Notes: generated by a model from the letters alone, not told the origin. A stretch of DNA of 64,000 nucleotides from Chryseobacterium polytrichastri (GCF_900142445.1 NZ_FRAV01000020.1:32960-96959); one strand, 5' to 3'. Counted from the stretch's first letter, positions 8,336 through 17,295 are shown. Translations and numbers: made by a program.

Positions 8336-9040
8336 TTAATCTAGATTGATATTCCTTTTCAACAAATCTTCCTGACGCATTCGTCGGAAAACGTTTGCCA
8401 AAGTTAAGACATCTTTTTCACAATAGTCGACTATTCTTTGCAAGTCTTTTTCTATGTAGTAGATTGATGAAACCATTGAGCCATCAATATCATCTTTCGG
8501 AGTGGGAATTCCAAAGACATGAGCAAGTAATTCTAAAGAAATGAAGCTTTTATAGTCTCCGAACTTCCACAATTCCATGGTGTCGATATGTGGAATTTCC
8601 CAAGGTTTTTTACCAAACATCTGGAAAGGTGTGGGAGGTTGCATTCCGTTAATTAAGAAACGTCTCGCTATCCAGGGGAAATCAAATTCTTTACCGTTAT
8701 GTGCGCAAAGAATAACATCCCGAAGTCTTGGACTATTGAAAATTTCGCCAAACTCTATCAGCAATTTCTTTTCATCATCGTTCGCAAAACTTTTAATCTT
8801 CAGGGTCTCGTTTTTTTCGAGCATTCCGATGGTAATGCAAATAATCTTTCCAAATTCGGCCATAATTCCGGCTCTTTCAGGATAAAACTCTTCTGCGGAA
8901 ATCTCATCTTTTCTCTGGAATTTTGTTTTTTTATCCCAAAGTTTTTGGTCTGTTTCAGGAAGTTCTTCCCATAAACCTGTTCCGGGAACCGTTTCAATAT
9001 CAAGGAATAAAACTCTTTCTAATGGAATGTGTTGTATCAT
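8336..9040 (-). CDS. Predicted 3'-5' exonuclease (PolB-like, DEDD fold)
   Basis: 234 residues with the ordered DEDD exonuclease motifs: Exo I LFLDIETVPG (~residue 12), Exo II AHNGKEFDFPWIARRF (~115), and Exo III with the Tyr/Asp pair in VDYCEKDVLTLANVF (~210). This fits the Bacteroidota family of predicted 3'-5' exonucleases related to the PolB proofreading domain (PF10108). Metal-dependent removal of nucleotides from DNA 3' ends is expected, presumably in repair; no polymerase domain is attached. It is closely linked (3 bases) to the DUF59 gene downstream. Confidence 0.85.
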   Translation of the reverse strand: MIQHIPLERVLFLDIETVPGTGLWEELPETDQKLWDKKTKFQRKDEISAEEFYPERAGIMAEFGKIICITIGMLEKNETLKIKSFANDDEKKLLIEFGEIFNSPRLRDVILCAHNGKEFDFPWIARRFLINGMQPPTPFQMFGKKPWEIPHIDTMELWKFGDYKSFISLELLAHVFGIPTPKDDIDGSMVSSIYYIEKDLQRIVDYCEKDVLTLANVFRRMRQEDLLKRNINLD

Positions 9041-9055
9041 ATGTCTGTTTACTGT

Positions 9056-9403
9056 TTATCCAACCTGCATTCCGTTTTTTGTGGGTAATGAGGGGCTTAA
9101 AAGGGTAACATCCTTTTTATCTTCTCCATAAAGTCCCAGCACAAGACATTCGCTGAAAAAGTTAGCAATTTGCTTCTTAGGAAAATTTACGATGGCTAAA
9201 ATTTGTTGCCCTACCAATTCTTCTTTCTCATAAAGAGAAGTGATTTGAGCGGATGATTTTCTGATTCCCAAGTCTCCAAAATCAATTTCTAGTTGATAGG
9301 ATGGGTTTCTGGCTTTTTCAAAATCATTTACTGAAATGATGGTCCCGCATCTGATATCTAATTTTTCAAAATCTTCCCAAGAGATTTCTGGTTTTACTGT
9401 CAT
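9056..9403 (-). CDS. CsaA-type tRNA-binding (EMAP/Myf) domain protein
   Basis: 115 residues forming one OB-fold tRNA-binding domain. Family landmarks: FEKLDIRCGTIISVNDFEKA, the pattern YQLEIDFGD, SSAQITSLY, LVGQQILAIVNFPKKQIA, and the terminal LLSPSLPTKNGMQVG. CsaA homologues are small dimeric proteins linked to protein export/chaperone activity and able to bind tRNA. The gene overlaps the upstream metallopeptidase-like gene by 4 bases (ATGA), so the two are cotranscribed. Confidence 0.9.
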   Translation of the reverse strand: MTVKPEISWEDFEKLDIRCGTIISVNDFEKARNPSYQLEIDFGDLGIRKSSAQITSLYEKEELVGQQILAIVNFPKKQIANFFSECLVLGLYGEDKKDVTLLSPSLPTKNGMQVG

Positions 9404-9909
9404 GGTAATGAATTGATTAAGTGTTCTACTTCTGTTTTTTGTTCTGTGTATTTTTGTTGAAGCTCAGAGCCTTCGCTCATTCTTCTGTAATATTCCAATG
9501 CTTTGTTTCCGAAGAATTTCCGGTGAAAATCTGAGACATCAGGAATTTGTGGAAAGACGTTATGGAAAAGCATTTCGTAATACGCCTGAAATTCTCTTTC
9601 ATTTTTATTTTCAATCACTTTACCCGGAGCTTTTTGTCTTACATGAAGCATTTCGTGAGCCAGCATATTAAGAACAAGATTCAAATCAAAATCAAATATA
9701 TTCTTGGGAATCATAACCATTTGAGGTTTTCCCAATTCTCCTTCGGCGGTTAAAAGCATTGAAGTTGGTGAAAGTTCTTGTCTGAAACCAAATCCTGCAA
9801 AATTTTCATGTTCCAAATCAAAAGAACTGATTAAATATTTTGCGGCATCTAAAATCTGATCATGCTCTTTGTAGGCGTTGAGATGTAAATTGATTTGTTC
9901 GAAATTCAT
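9400..9909 (-). CDS. Putative metallopeptidase-like protein with HExxH motif
   Basis: 169 residues, cytosolic (no signal peptide). The central stretch LNMLAHEMLHVRQKAPG (~residue 85) contains HEMLH, the zincin metal-binding/catalytic HExxH. A downstream helix ENKNEREFQAYYEMLF carries several Glu residues that could supply the third ligand. No named family is recognised with certainty. The gene is the first of a likely four-gene operon (metallopeptidase-like, CsaA, exonuclease, DUF59) on the minus strand. Peptidase activity is inferred only from the motif. Confidence 0.65.
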   Translation of the reverse strand: MNFEQINLHLNAYKEHDQILDAAKYLISSFDLEHENFAGFGFRQELSPTSMLLTAEGELGKPQMVMIPKNIFDFDLNLVLNMLAHEMLHVRQKAPGKVIENKNEREFQAYYEMLFHNVFPQIPDVSDFHRKFFGNKALEYYRRMSEGSELQQKYTEQKTEVEHLINSLP

Positions 9910-10111
9910 TCAAATATATGTTTTAACAAATGTATTAAAATATTAAAAACCTAAAAATGATTTTCAGAACATAAATTTTTTCAATTTAAAATCAGTTAGT
10001 TATGGTTTTTTTTAATCTTTTTTGAAAATTCAATGCAAGATTCTTTAAAAAACTGATTTATGTAAATGAGTACTCAAAGTAATATAATGTTTAATGAAAA
10101 TAATTAAAGTA

Positions 10112-10687
10112 ATGAAGAAATTAACAGTACTTAAGGCTTTTATGGTAGTTTTGGTTGCCTTTGCAGCATTGTCTTTAACGTCATGTAATAATGATAGTTA
10201 TGAACCGGTTCCTGTGAAATTAAGCGATGTGAACGGAAACTATAGAGCGAAATTGATAACAACACAAGGAAATAGCAGAACAGAAAAGGTAATTGATTTT
10301 TCAGCAAAAGATACATTAATTACGTTTAAAGAATTTCCAATTAAAGAAATTGTAAAAGCAGTAGTAAAAGATCCTGTGAAAACAGAAACGGCATTAACTG
10401 CAATTGGAAAAATTGAATATAAACTTAATTATACTCCAAAGATCAATGTTGAAAATAATGTAGTGGAGTTGAGTTTTGTACCAAAAAAACTAACAATCCA
10501 GATTCCTGTAGATGGAGCCACGAAGCAAACGGTTGTGACTTTGTCTGCGAAGCAGAAAGGACTGTTTATTGGGCAAGACTGGTCGCTGAGATATAGTTTG
10601 TCTGCCGAAAAGATAACTGTTGATGGTGTAGAATTAGCCCCCTTTGAAGCCATTAAATATGATTTTCCGTATTCTTTAAAATACTAA
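10112..10687 (+). CDS. Lipoprotein, DUF4840-like
   Basis: About 191 residues from the preferred start MKKLTVLKAFMVV; an upstream in-frame ATG at 10094 would add MKIIKV before the basic n-region and is less typical. The lipobox SLTSC places the lipidated Cys near residue 25. The mature part is beta-rich with a start (VKLSDVNGNYRAKLIT) and size like the DUF4840 lipoproteins of Bacteroidota. It is expected in the outer membrane or periplasm; molecular role unknown. A hairpin terminator follows the stop. Confidence 0.65.
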   Translation: MKKLTVLKAFMVVLVAFAALSLTSCNNDSYEPVPVKLSDVNGNYRAKLITTQGNSRTEKVIDFSAKDTLITFKEFPIKEIVKAVVKDPVKTETALTAIGKIEYKLNYTPKINVENNVVELSFVPKKLTIQIPVDGATKQTVVTLSAKQKGLFIGQDWSLRYSLSAEKITVDGVELAPFEAIKYDFPYSLKY

Positions 10688-10707
10688 GAGACGGATATCA
10701 TGCAAGA

Positions 10708-10736
10708 TAGGTTGTACTTTGTAAAAAGGCAACCTA
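10708..10736 (+). terminator. Terminator after the DUF4840-like lipoprotein
   Basis: Arms TAGGTTG / CAACCTA with a 15-base loop, followed by CTTTTGTATTT. It separates the lipoprotein from the ECF sigma operon. Confidence 0.65.
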
Positions 10737-10790
10737 CTTTTGTATTTGAATTAGATTAATCATAAAATCAAGATGTTATTGTAAAAATAC

Positions 10791-11354
10791 ATGGAAGAAA
10801 GTAAGGAGCAGATGTTAATAAACCGCCTTCGACTGAAGGAGGAGGCTGCCTGGAAAGAGCTTTTTGTAGCCCATTCCAGAAACCTTACCTATGTATGTTC
10901 CCGGTACATTCTCGGCAAAGATGACGTGCATGATGTGTTGCAAAACAGCTTTATAAAAATGTTCGGCTCTATAGATTCTTTTGAATATCGAGGGGTAGGT
11001 TCTTTAAGAGCGTGGATGTCCAGAATTGTAGTCAATGAATCGTTAAGCTATATCAAACGAAACTCTGATTTTAAATTAATGACAGATGATTTCGAATTTC
11101 CTGATGTGTCTGATGAAGAAGAGCCAGATCTTGAGGAAATATCAGAGCTCACTATTATGAAGATGGTACGGTCGCTTCCTGATGGTTACCGAACGGTTTT
11201 TAACCTATTTGTATTTGAGCAGAAAAGTCATAAAGAAATTGCGGGACTGTTGGGTATTGCTGAAAACTCTTCTGCCTCCCAGTTTCACAGAGCTAAAGGA
11301 TTGCTTGCACAAAAGATCAAAGAATATAAAATGGTAAAAAAAAGCGCAATATGA
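10791..11354 (+). CDS. ECF RNA polymerase sigma factor
   Basis: 187 residues. Region 2 (~residues 25-90) contains the -10 recognition helix DVHDVLQNSFIKMFGSIDSF and GSLRAWMSRIVVNESLSYIK. Region 4 (~125-180) is the HTH LPDGYRTVFNLFVFEQKSHK, followed by EIAGLLGIAENSSASQFHRA. It should direct transcription of an extracytoplasmic regulon. Its stop overlaps the start of the next gene by 4 bases (ATGA). That gene encodes a single-pass membrane protein with a barrel-like C-terminus, the usual position of the anti-sigma or sensor partner. The regulon is unknown. Confidence 0.93.
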   Translation: MEESKEQMLINRLRLKEEAAWKELFVAHSRNLTYVCSRYILGKDDVHDVLQNSFIKMFGSIDSFEYRGVGSLRAWMSRIVVNESLSYIKRNSDFKLMTDDFEFPDVSDEEEPDLEEISELTIMKMVRSLPDGYRTVFNLFVFEQKSHKEIAGLLGIAENSSASQFHRAKGLLAQKIKEYKMVKKSAI

Positions 11355-12739
11355 AAAATCAATGGTTAGATAATATGCGCTCCAGAATGGAAGACCACGA
11401 AAGTGATGTTCCAGATGGATTGTGGGATGATATTAAAGATGAATTATTCAATGAAGAGGGTGAGAATACCGTTGTTGGATTAGGTTCAGAAAATGAACTA
11501 GCCCGGCAAGAAAAGAAGACTTCTGGAAAAAAAATTAGAACTATTCTGTATCGTATGAGTGCTGTTGCAGCAGTAATTGCTCTATTTTTTGCAGGAAATG
11601 AGGTTATTCAATTTTACAATAAAAAAGAGCCTTCAAAAAAGATAGCAGAGATAGGAAAAGGAGTTTCAATTAAAAAGAATAATAATCCACTTGTATCAAA
11701 TGAGCTAGAAAAAGAAGGTATCATAGCAATTCAACAAAATAATGAGCAGCACAATAATATCTTAAATAGAACAACCTCAACTTTAAAGAAGTATTTAACT
11801 AAAGTCACAGGAAATGAATTAAATACAATTGAAAATTCCACCTCTGAAAATCTGAATATTGCTAGAGAAGCAGACTTGTTTAAACAAGATCAACATACAG
11901 CACAGGAGACCGATATTAATTCTGATAATCAATCTCTTAATGAAATAAATACTCATACAGAAACCTTAGGAAATGAAGTTGAGTTTCAAAATAAACTGGC
12001 AACCGCAGATGTTCCGAAGAAGACAAAAAGACAACGTGATCAATCTTGGATGTTGAGTTTACTTACGGGTAAAGCGTCTCCAAGTTCTGCGGAGCAATTT
12101 CCGGGATATGCTACTTTAAGCGGAAGTCCGGTGAGAGTGAGTGATCTGTTTAGCGCAGCAGGATATGAAGAAAGTCCGTTGAGAGAGGTTTTATTAGCCA
12201 ATCAAAATGAAAAAGTAGATGCGAAGATCCAACATAAAATACCTGTGACATTAGGCATCTCCATGTATTACAGTCTTGGAAAAAAATGGGGAATAGGAAC
12301 GGGAATAAATTACACCAAATTATCCTCTGAGCTCCGCACCGGAAGTGAAACGAACTTTATAAAAAGTGATCAGACCGTTCATTACATTGGCGTTCCGGTT
12401 CAGGTAAATTATAATGTCGTACAGAAAGGAGTTTTCACAGGATATGTTACTGCGGGAGCGCTTATTGAAAAATCGGTTGCCGGAAATGTGAAAACAAAAT
12501 ATATTGTGAATGATGAAGTAAAGGACGAAATAAAAGAGAACGTAGAAACTAAACCATTTCAGTTTTCGGTAAATACTGCTGTGGGGATACAATTAAAAGT
12601 TGCCAATAAAATAGGAATCTATGCCGAGCCGGGTATTGGTTACCACTTTAAAGATAATAGTTCCTTAAACACCATATACAAAGAAAAACCATTCAATTTT
12701 AATATGAACTTCGGGATTAGATTACTGATCGATAAGTAA
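11351..12739 (+). CDS. Membrane partner of the ECF sigma factor (putative anti-sigma with outer-membrane-barrel-like C-terminus)
   Basis: 462 residues. A cytosolic acidic N-terminus (1-62: MKNQWLDNMRSRMEDHES...) is followed by one transmembrane helix (~66-82). Then comes a long low-complexity Asn/Thr/Glu-rich region (~85-225) and a C-terminal ~170-residue beta-barrel-like domain (VTLGISMYYSLGKKWGIGTG, ending NFNMNFGIRLLI). This layout, encoded with a 4-base overlap behind an ECF sigma gene, is common in Bacteroidota, and the N-terminal segment probably binds the sigma factor. How an inner-membrane helix and a barrel-like domain coexist is unclear; the C-terminal part may be a periplasmic beta domain. 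Anti-sigma function is inferred from position and topology. Confidence 0.7.
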   Translation: MKNQWLDNMRSRMEDHESDVPDGLWDDIKDELFNEEGENTVVGLGSENELARQEKKTSGKKIRTILYRMSAVAAVIALFFAGNEVIQFYNKKEPSKKIAEIGKGVSIKKNNNPLVSNELEKEGIIAIQQNNEQHNNILNRTTSTLKKYLTKVTGNELNTIENSTSENLNIAREADLFKQDQHTAQETDINSDNQSLNEINTHTETLGNEVEFQNKLATADVPKKTKRQRDQSWMLSLLTGKASPSSAEQFPGYATLSGSPVRVSDLFSAAGYEESPLREVLLANQNEKVDAKIQHKIPVTLGISMYYSLGKKWGIGTGINYTKLSSELRTGSETNFIKSDQTVHYIGVPVQVNYNVVQKGVFTGYVTAGALIEKSVAGNVKTKYIVNDEVKDEIKENVETKPFQFSVNTAVGIQLKVANKIGIYAEPGIGYHFKDNSSLNTIYKEKPFNFNMNFGIRLLIDK

Positions 12740-12858
12740 TCATTTTTTAGTTCAACTATTTTTTTAAACACCATTTTTAGGCTTGTAAATATATGAGTCC
12801 GGTTGGTTTTGTATGCTTTAATTTTTAATTAATAAAACTCACCAATAAATAATTTACT

Positions 12859-13830
12859 ATGAAAACAAAACTAATTTTTTTAGCGTTTTACCTGCTTCTA
12901 AGCATTGTCAATGTGCAGGCGCAATGCACTCCAACGATTACGAGCCCAAGACTTGGAGCACTGTTTGCAGACAAGGTTGTGTTCTGTAATACAGAAACAG
13001 AAGTACTTTCTACAACGCAAACTTATGGCACTTACCAATGGTATAAACAACAATGGGATTGGCAATCTCCTAACCCAAACCCTTGGGTTGCGATAGCTGG
13101 GGCTACCTCTCAGACATTGACAATTAATGGGGGGAATGATATGCTGTATTACTTTAAAGTGATGGTAACGGATGGAGATTGTCAAGCAGAAAGTCCTGCA
13201 ATTCTTGCTGATGGATATGCGTACGGGCTTCCGTTTATGATGGCCAATTTTACACCGGGAACTTACGAACAAATCGCACCTGGCGAATACAATATTTGCG
13301 AAGGAGCAACCGTACAGTTGGATGACGGATTTCCACAGCTGTATGGGGTACATACTTGGTTTAAATGTCTTCCGGCAACAAATCCGCCATTGCCTACAGA
13401 TCCTTGTATCATCGCTGGTGCAACGGGAGATTCTTATAATGCTACTACATCAGGAGTGTACGGATTTTATGCATGTACAGAATATTGTCCGGATCAGTGT
13501 GAAATGTTGGCTGACTTCGCATTTATTAAACTTAATTTCGGAAGCTGGGGCTTTTGCAGTAACCTGGGAACAGGAGAAATAAAGCCTAAAGAAAATACTT
13601 TAGCAGTATATCCAAATCCAACCACACAGTTTTTATATATCGGAAAAGAGTCTGATAAAACATATAATAATGTATCTATCATTGATATGTCCGGAAAGCT
13701 TATTTTACAGAAAACCAGTCATCAATATAAAGAACCCATCGATGTAAGCAGTTTTGTTCCGGGAACTTATATGATTGTTTCTAAAACCTTAGACGGAAAG
13801 GTTTACAAAAACAAGTTTATCAAGAAGTAA
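12859..13830 (+). CDS. Secreted protein with T9SS type A C-terminal sorting domain
   Basis: 323 residues. A signal peptide (1-21, ending VQAQ) precedes ~220 residues of Cys-containing Ig/PKD-like beta sequence with repeated 'T-W-F/Y-K' patterns (TYQWYKQQWDW, HTWFKCLPATN). The last ~75 residues are a classic Por secretion-system sorting domain: LAVYPNPTTQFLYI, then VSIIDMSGKLIL, VSSFVPGTYMIV and the terminal KVYKNKFIKK. It should be exported through the type IX secretion system and anchored or released at the cell surface. No enzymatic domain is seen, so an adhesin or ligand-binding role is possible. Confidence 0.88.
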   Translation: MKTKLIFLAFYLLLSIVNVQAQCTPTITSPRLGALFADKVVFCNTETEVLSTTQTYGTYQWYKQQWDWQSPNPNPWVAIAGATSQTLTINGGNDMLYYFKVMVTDGDCQAESPAILADGYAYGLPFMMANFTPGTYEQIAPGEYNICEGATVQLDDGFPQLYGVHTWFKCLPATNPPLPTDPCIIAGATGDSYNATTSGVYGFYACTEYCPDQCEMLADFAFIKLNFGSWGFCSNLGTGEIKPKENTLAVYPNPTTQFLYIGKESDKTYNNVSIIDMSGKLILQKTSHQYKEPIDVSSFVPGTYMIVSKTLDGKVYKNKFIKK

Positions 13831-13858
13831 TAGTTAGTTTTTAATAATTTATGTTTAG

Positions 13859-13887
13859 GTCGGTGCAAGTTTTTTACTTGTGCCGAT
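13859..13887 (+). terminator. Terminator after the T9SS cargo gene
   Basis: Imperfect arms TCGGTGCAAG / CTTGTGCCGA around a T-rich loop, followed by TTTATTTTTTAT. Confidence 0.65.
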
Positions 13888-13988
13888 TTATTTTTTATAT
13901 GAATTAATAAATAGAGCTGAATTTTATAAACTTATCTGTTTTATTTCTAAAATAAAATATTAATTATTTTTACTAGAAAAACACAATC

Positions 13989-15524
13989 ATGCTGATAAAA
14001 ATTTATGGAAGCGCAATTCATGGGGTTGCTGCTCAGACAATTACTATTGAAGTGAATGTAGATACAGGCGGAGTGGGTTATCATTTGGTAGGTCTTGCCG
14101 ATAATGCAATTAAAGAAAGCAGTTATCGAATTTCAGCTGCGTTAAAAAACGTTGGTTTCAAGATTCCCGGAAAGAAAATCACCATCAATATGGCGCCTGC
14201 AGATCTCCGAAAAGAAGGAGCAGCTTATGACTTGAGTATTGCAATTGGAATTCTGGCGGCTTCGGATCAGATTTTAGCTGAAAATATTCAGGATTATATT
14301 ATTATGGGCGAGCTTTCATTAGATGGAGGTTTACAACCTATTCGAGGTGTTCTTCCGATTGCTATTCAGGCGAGGGAAGAAGGTTTCAAAGGGATTATTC
14401 TACCCAAACAAAATACGCGGGAAGCAGCCATTGTTAATAATCTTGATGTGTATGGTGTTGAAAATATTAAAGAAGTTATTGATTTCTTTAATGAAGGAAA
14501 ACCTCTTGAAAAAATAGTTCTAGATACCAGAAAAGAGTTTCAGGATAAAGTCAATCTATTTCCTTTTGATTTTTCAGAAGTAAAAGGACAGGAAACGGCA
14601 AAGCGAGCGATGGAAGTGGCTGCTGCCGGAGGTCATAATATTATTTTAATTGGCCCACCAGGAAGCGGAAAAACAATGTTGGCGAAAAGAGTTCCCAGTA
14701 TTTTACCTCCTTTAACGTTGAAAGAAGCCTTAGAAACTACAAAAATTCATTCTGTCGCGGGAAAAATGGGAACAGAAACTTCATTAATGACTGTTCGTCC
14801 CTTTAGATCACCTCATCATACGATTTCTGATGTTGCACTAGTTGGGGGTGGAAGTTATCCTCAGCCCGGCGAAATTTCTTTGGCGCATAACGGTGTTTTA
14901 TTTTTAGATGAAATGCCTGAATTTAAAAGAACTGTTTTGGAAGTAATGAGACAACCTCTGGAAGATCGTGAAGTGACCATCTCAAGAGCTCGGTTTACGG
15001 TAAATTATCCGGCTAGTTTTATGTTGGTTGCTTCTATGAACCCTAGTCCAAGCGGATTTTTCCCGGACGACCCAAACAATACCTCATCTGTTTACGAAAT
15101 GCAGCGGTATATGAATAAACTTTCGGGGCCTCTTTTGGATAGAATTGATATTCATATTGAAGTTCAGAAAGTTGAATTTGAGCAGCTAACAGAAAAACGG
15201 AAAGGAGAAAAGAGCGAAGATATAAGGAAGCGTGTTTTAATTGCTCGTGAGATTCAAGGAGAGCGATATAAGGACTTGGAAATTAGTTATAATGCTCAAA
15301 TTGGCCCCAAAGAAATTGAAAAATATTGTGAACTGGATGAAGCGTCTTTTAATCTCATAAAATTAGCCATGGAAAAATTAAATCTTTCCGCAAGAGCCTT
15401 TGACCGAATTTTAAAAGTAGCCCGAACAATTGCCGATTTGGAAGAATCTCAACATATTTTATCTCATCATATCTCTGAAGCCATACAATACAGAAGCTTA
15501 GATAGAGAGTTCTGGAATGTGTAA
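13989..15524 (+). CDS. YifB/ComM-family Mg-chelatase-like AAA+ ATPase
   Basis: 511 residues in the family's usual order: N-terminal Lon-like ChlI domain (~1-165), AAA+ Mg-chelatase core with Walker A LIGPPGSGKTMLAKR (~222), Walker B HNGVLFLDEMPEF (~300), sensor MLVASMNPSPSGFFPDD, and the C-terminal domain with LNLSARAFDRILKVARTIAD. ComM homologues act as helicase/branch-migration factors during natural transformation. Together with dprA near 60 kb this is compatible with DNA-uptake processing, although the genes are not linked. The protein is full length with intact motifs. Confidence 0.93.
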   Translation: MLIKIYGSAIHGVAAQTITIEVNVDTGGVGYHLVGLADNAIKESSYRISAALKNVGFKIPGKKITINMAPADLRKEGAAYDLSIAIGILAASDQILAENIQDYIIMGELSLDGGLQPIRGVLPIAIQAREEGFKGIILPKQNTREAAIVNNLDVYGVENIKEVIDFFNEGKPLEKIVLDTRKEFQDKVNLFPFDFSEVKGQETAKRAMEVAAAGGHNIILIGPPGSGKTMLAKRVPSILPPLTLKEALETTKIHSVAGKMGTETSLMTVRPFRSPHHTISDVALVGGGSYPQPGEISLAHNGVLFLDEMPEFKRTVLEVMRQPLEDREVTISRARFTVNYPASFMLVASMNPSPSGFFPDDPNNTSSVYEMQRYMNKLSGPLLDRIDIHIEVQKVEFEQLTEKRKGEKSEDIRKRVLIAREIQGERYKDLEISYNAQIGPKEIEKYCELDEASFNLIKLAMEKLNLSARAFDRILKVARTIADLEESQHILSHHISEAIQYRSLDREFWNV

Positions 15525-15566
15525 GTAAAGACTCAGTGGGCACATACTATTCAATAAAAAAATAAT

Positions 15567-15611
15567 ACGTCAAGTTCTGTCGCTGTGCAGGGTGATATTT
15601 GCATAGAAAGA
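15567..15611 (+). promoter_or_regulatory. Conserved box plus -7-like element upstream of the 115-aa protein gene (copy 1)
   Basis: ACGTCAAGTTCTGTCGCT (15567-15584), a 10-base spacer, ATATTTGCAT (15595-15604), then AGAAAGA. The same 18-bp box, the same 10-base spacing and the same ATATTTGCAT recur in front of the 1245-aa protein gene on the minus strand (41498-41544). GATATTTG resembles the TAnnTTTG -7 box. Identity of the two copies is seen directly; binding of a shared regulator is inferred. Confidence 0.65.
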
Positions 15612-15652
15612 TTATAAATAATTGTAAGACAACACCCTAAATCAGATATCAA

Positions 15653-16000
15653 ATGACGACAATAGATGAAAATATTTTAAAAAATGGCTCATTGCCAACT
15701 GGCTTTAATGATTCTATAAATTTAATGAGTAAGAGTTTTGTTGCTCATGAAAGTGTAGTTATAGATATTGTACCTATTAAATGTAGAGATACATTAAAAG
15801 CCATCATCCTGGAAAATGAAAACAAACAATCTGCCCGATTTTTATGGCAAAAAAATAGTGTTCCAGATGGTACTGTAAAAACAGGATATTTTAAAGAAAC
15901 CGTCAATGAGCTAGGCGTGACTATTGCCCATAATGAGGGTTCTATCACAATAACCAATGGTGGAGCATCCCAATATCTCAAAGCAGAATTAAAAGTTTAA
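15653..16000 (+). CDS. Hypothetical protein, 115 aa, sharing a promoter motif with the 1245-aa island gene
   Basis: A small soluble protein without signal peptide or membrane segment, predicted to be largely beta-structure in its C-terminal half (TVNELGVTIAHNEGSITITN). No family is recognised. It is a single gene followed by a terminator. Its distinguishing feature is the upstream element at 15567-15611, duplicated in front of the large gene at 37610-41347, which suggests joint regulation. It could be a secreted small protein using a leaderless route, but there is no direct evidence. Confidence 0.65.
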   Translation: MTTIDENILKNGSLPTGFNDSINLMSKSFVAHESVVIDIVPIKCRDTLKAIILENENKQSARFLWQKNSVPDGTVKTGYFKETVNELGVTIAHNEGSITITNGGASQYLKAELKV

Positions 16001-16016
16001 TAATTGATATAATAGA

Positions 16017-16047
16017 AATAGCGTTCAGGACATTCCTAAACGCTATT
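16017..16047. terminator. Bidirectional terminator between convergent genes
   Basis: Perfect arms AATAGCGTT / AACGCTATT with a 13-base loop and a following T run. It lies between the 115-aa gene (plus) and the Spondin_N lipoprotein (minus). Confidence 0.75.
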
Positions 16048-16077
16048 TTTTATTGTTTTTGAAGATTCTATTGATGA

Positions 16078-17295
16078 TTAATTAATCGTTACTTTCAATA
16101 CATTCTGTACGGCAGGAACAGGGAATACATTTCCTACTTTTGCAATCACTTTACTTTCTGCTTGAGGTGTTCCTCCAAATAAAGCCTGGTGATTTCCTGC
16201 TCCAGGATATTGATCAATTCCTGTTCCTGAATCAAACAATGCTGTTTTTGAAGTTAGATCACCTTTTGTATTAGCATCGATGCTTTGTTCATTAGCATAG
16301 AACCAGTCATTAGAGAATCCAAACATCGTTACATAAGCAATTTTGTCTCCTGGGTTTGATTGGAACTGAGTCATCACTTTAGCTCCAGGCGCTACCGGTG
16401 TATTTCCTGCAATATAAACTCCTTTTACGTTAGGTAAAGCTTTTAAGTTGTTTTGAAGTTTAGTAACATTACCCATTTGTGCAATTTCTTTTAATCCTTT
16501 TCCTGCATCTAATTGGCCTAGCTCATAAATTGGATTTTTATCTCCATTATACACCACAACCAAAGCAGGAGAAAGCCCTGTCATTACTTTAGTATTGGCG
16601 TTAAGGCTTGTAACCATTTTAGTAATATCTCCCATTTGTGCTATATCGGTGATCTCAGGATTAGATAATGCGTTTGGAGTAAAGAATGGGGCAGAATTTA
16701 ATAATTGTGAACCGTTGTAGTTAGAAACTGCCCAAACTCCTGGAGAGAAAGGTGTTTCATGTCCTGTCCCTCCTGAGGTGTTGGTAATCGTTAACGTAAA
16801 TTCAGAAGAAACATCATTGTAAGCAAGGTTTAATTTCATCAATTGTGAAGCGGTTACACCAGGAACTTGTGCGATAGGCTTACTTTCTGGTTGTCCTGAA
16901 ACATTGTCTTTAGTTCCGTTATCCCACAAAAGAACTTGTGAAGATACATCTCCGGTAATGGCATTTCCGTTGTTATCAAATAACTTGATTCCAGGTTGCT
17001 GAGAAGCAAAGAACCAGTCTTTTGAAGCCCCATACATCGTTGCAAACATTAATGACTGTGCTTTTCCTGCACTAAATTTAATTGAAACAGATTGCCCCGG
17101 TGTAATAATAGGAGCTGCTGTACCTTGGAAGCTTCCGCTTTCAACGAAATCTTTGGGAGCTACTACATTTTCGAAGGTAATTGTTTTTTCTGATAAAGGA
17201 ATTTCCATCGTATCGTTGTTGTCACAAGAGGTAAGTGCAAATGTTGTGATAATACCAGCTGCCAACGTAGCAATTTTAAAGAAGTTCTTTTTCAT
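16078..17295 (-). CDS. Lipoprotein with two Spondin_N-like domains
   Basis: 405 residues with lipobox ALTSC (Cys ~24), so probably outer-membrane anchored. Two related ~150-residue modules follow: the first at ~37-180 with MFATMYGASKDWFFASQQPG, the second at ~220-400 with AYVTMFGFSNDWFYANEQS. The W-F and Asp-rich patterns (LFDNNGN, LFDSGTGIDQYPGAG) are those of bacterial Spondin_N proteins, whose eukaryotic relatives bind extracellular matrix. Near repeats IAQMGDITKMV and IAQMGNVTKLQ link the modules. A single gene; ligand unknown. Confidence 0.75.
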   Translation of the reverse strand: MKKNFFKIATLAAGIITTFALTSCDNNDTMEIPLSEKTITFENVVAPKDFVESGSFQGTAAPIITPGQSVSIKFSAGKAQSLMFATMYGASKDWFFASQQPGIKLFDNNGNAITGDVSSQVLLWDNGTKDNVSGQPESKPIAQVPGVTASQLMKLNLAYNDVSSEFTLTITNTSGGTGHETPFSPGVWAVSNYNGSQLLNSAPFFTPNALSNPEITDIAQMGDITKMVTSLNANTKVMTGLSPALVVVYNGDKNPIYELGQLDAGKGLKEIAQMGNVTKLQNNLKALPNVKGVYIAGNTPVAPGAKVMTQFQSNPGDKIAYVTMFGFSNDWFYANEQSIDANTKGDLTSKTALFDSGTGIDQYPGAGNHQALFGGTPQAESKVIAKVGNVFPVPAVQNVLKVTIN

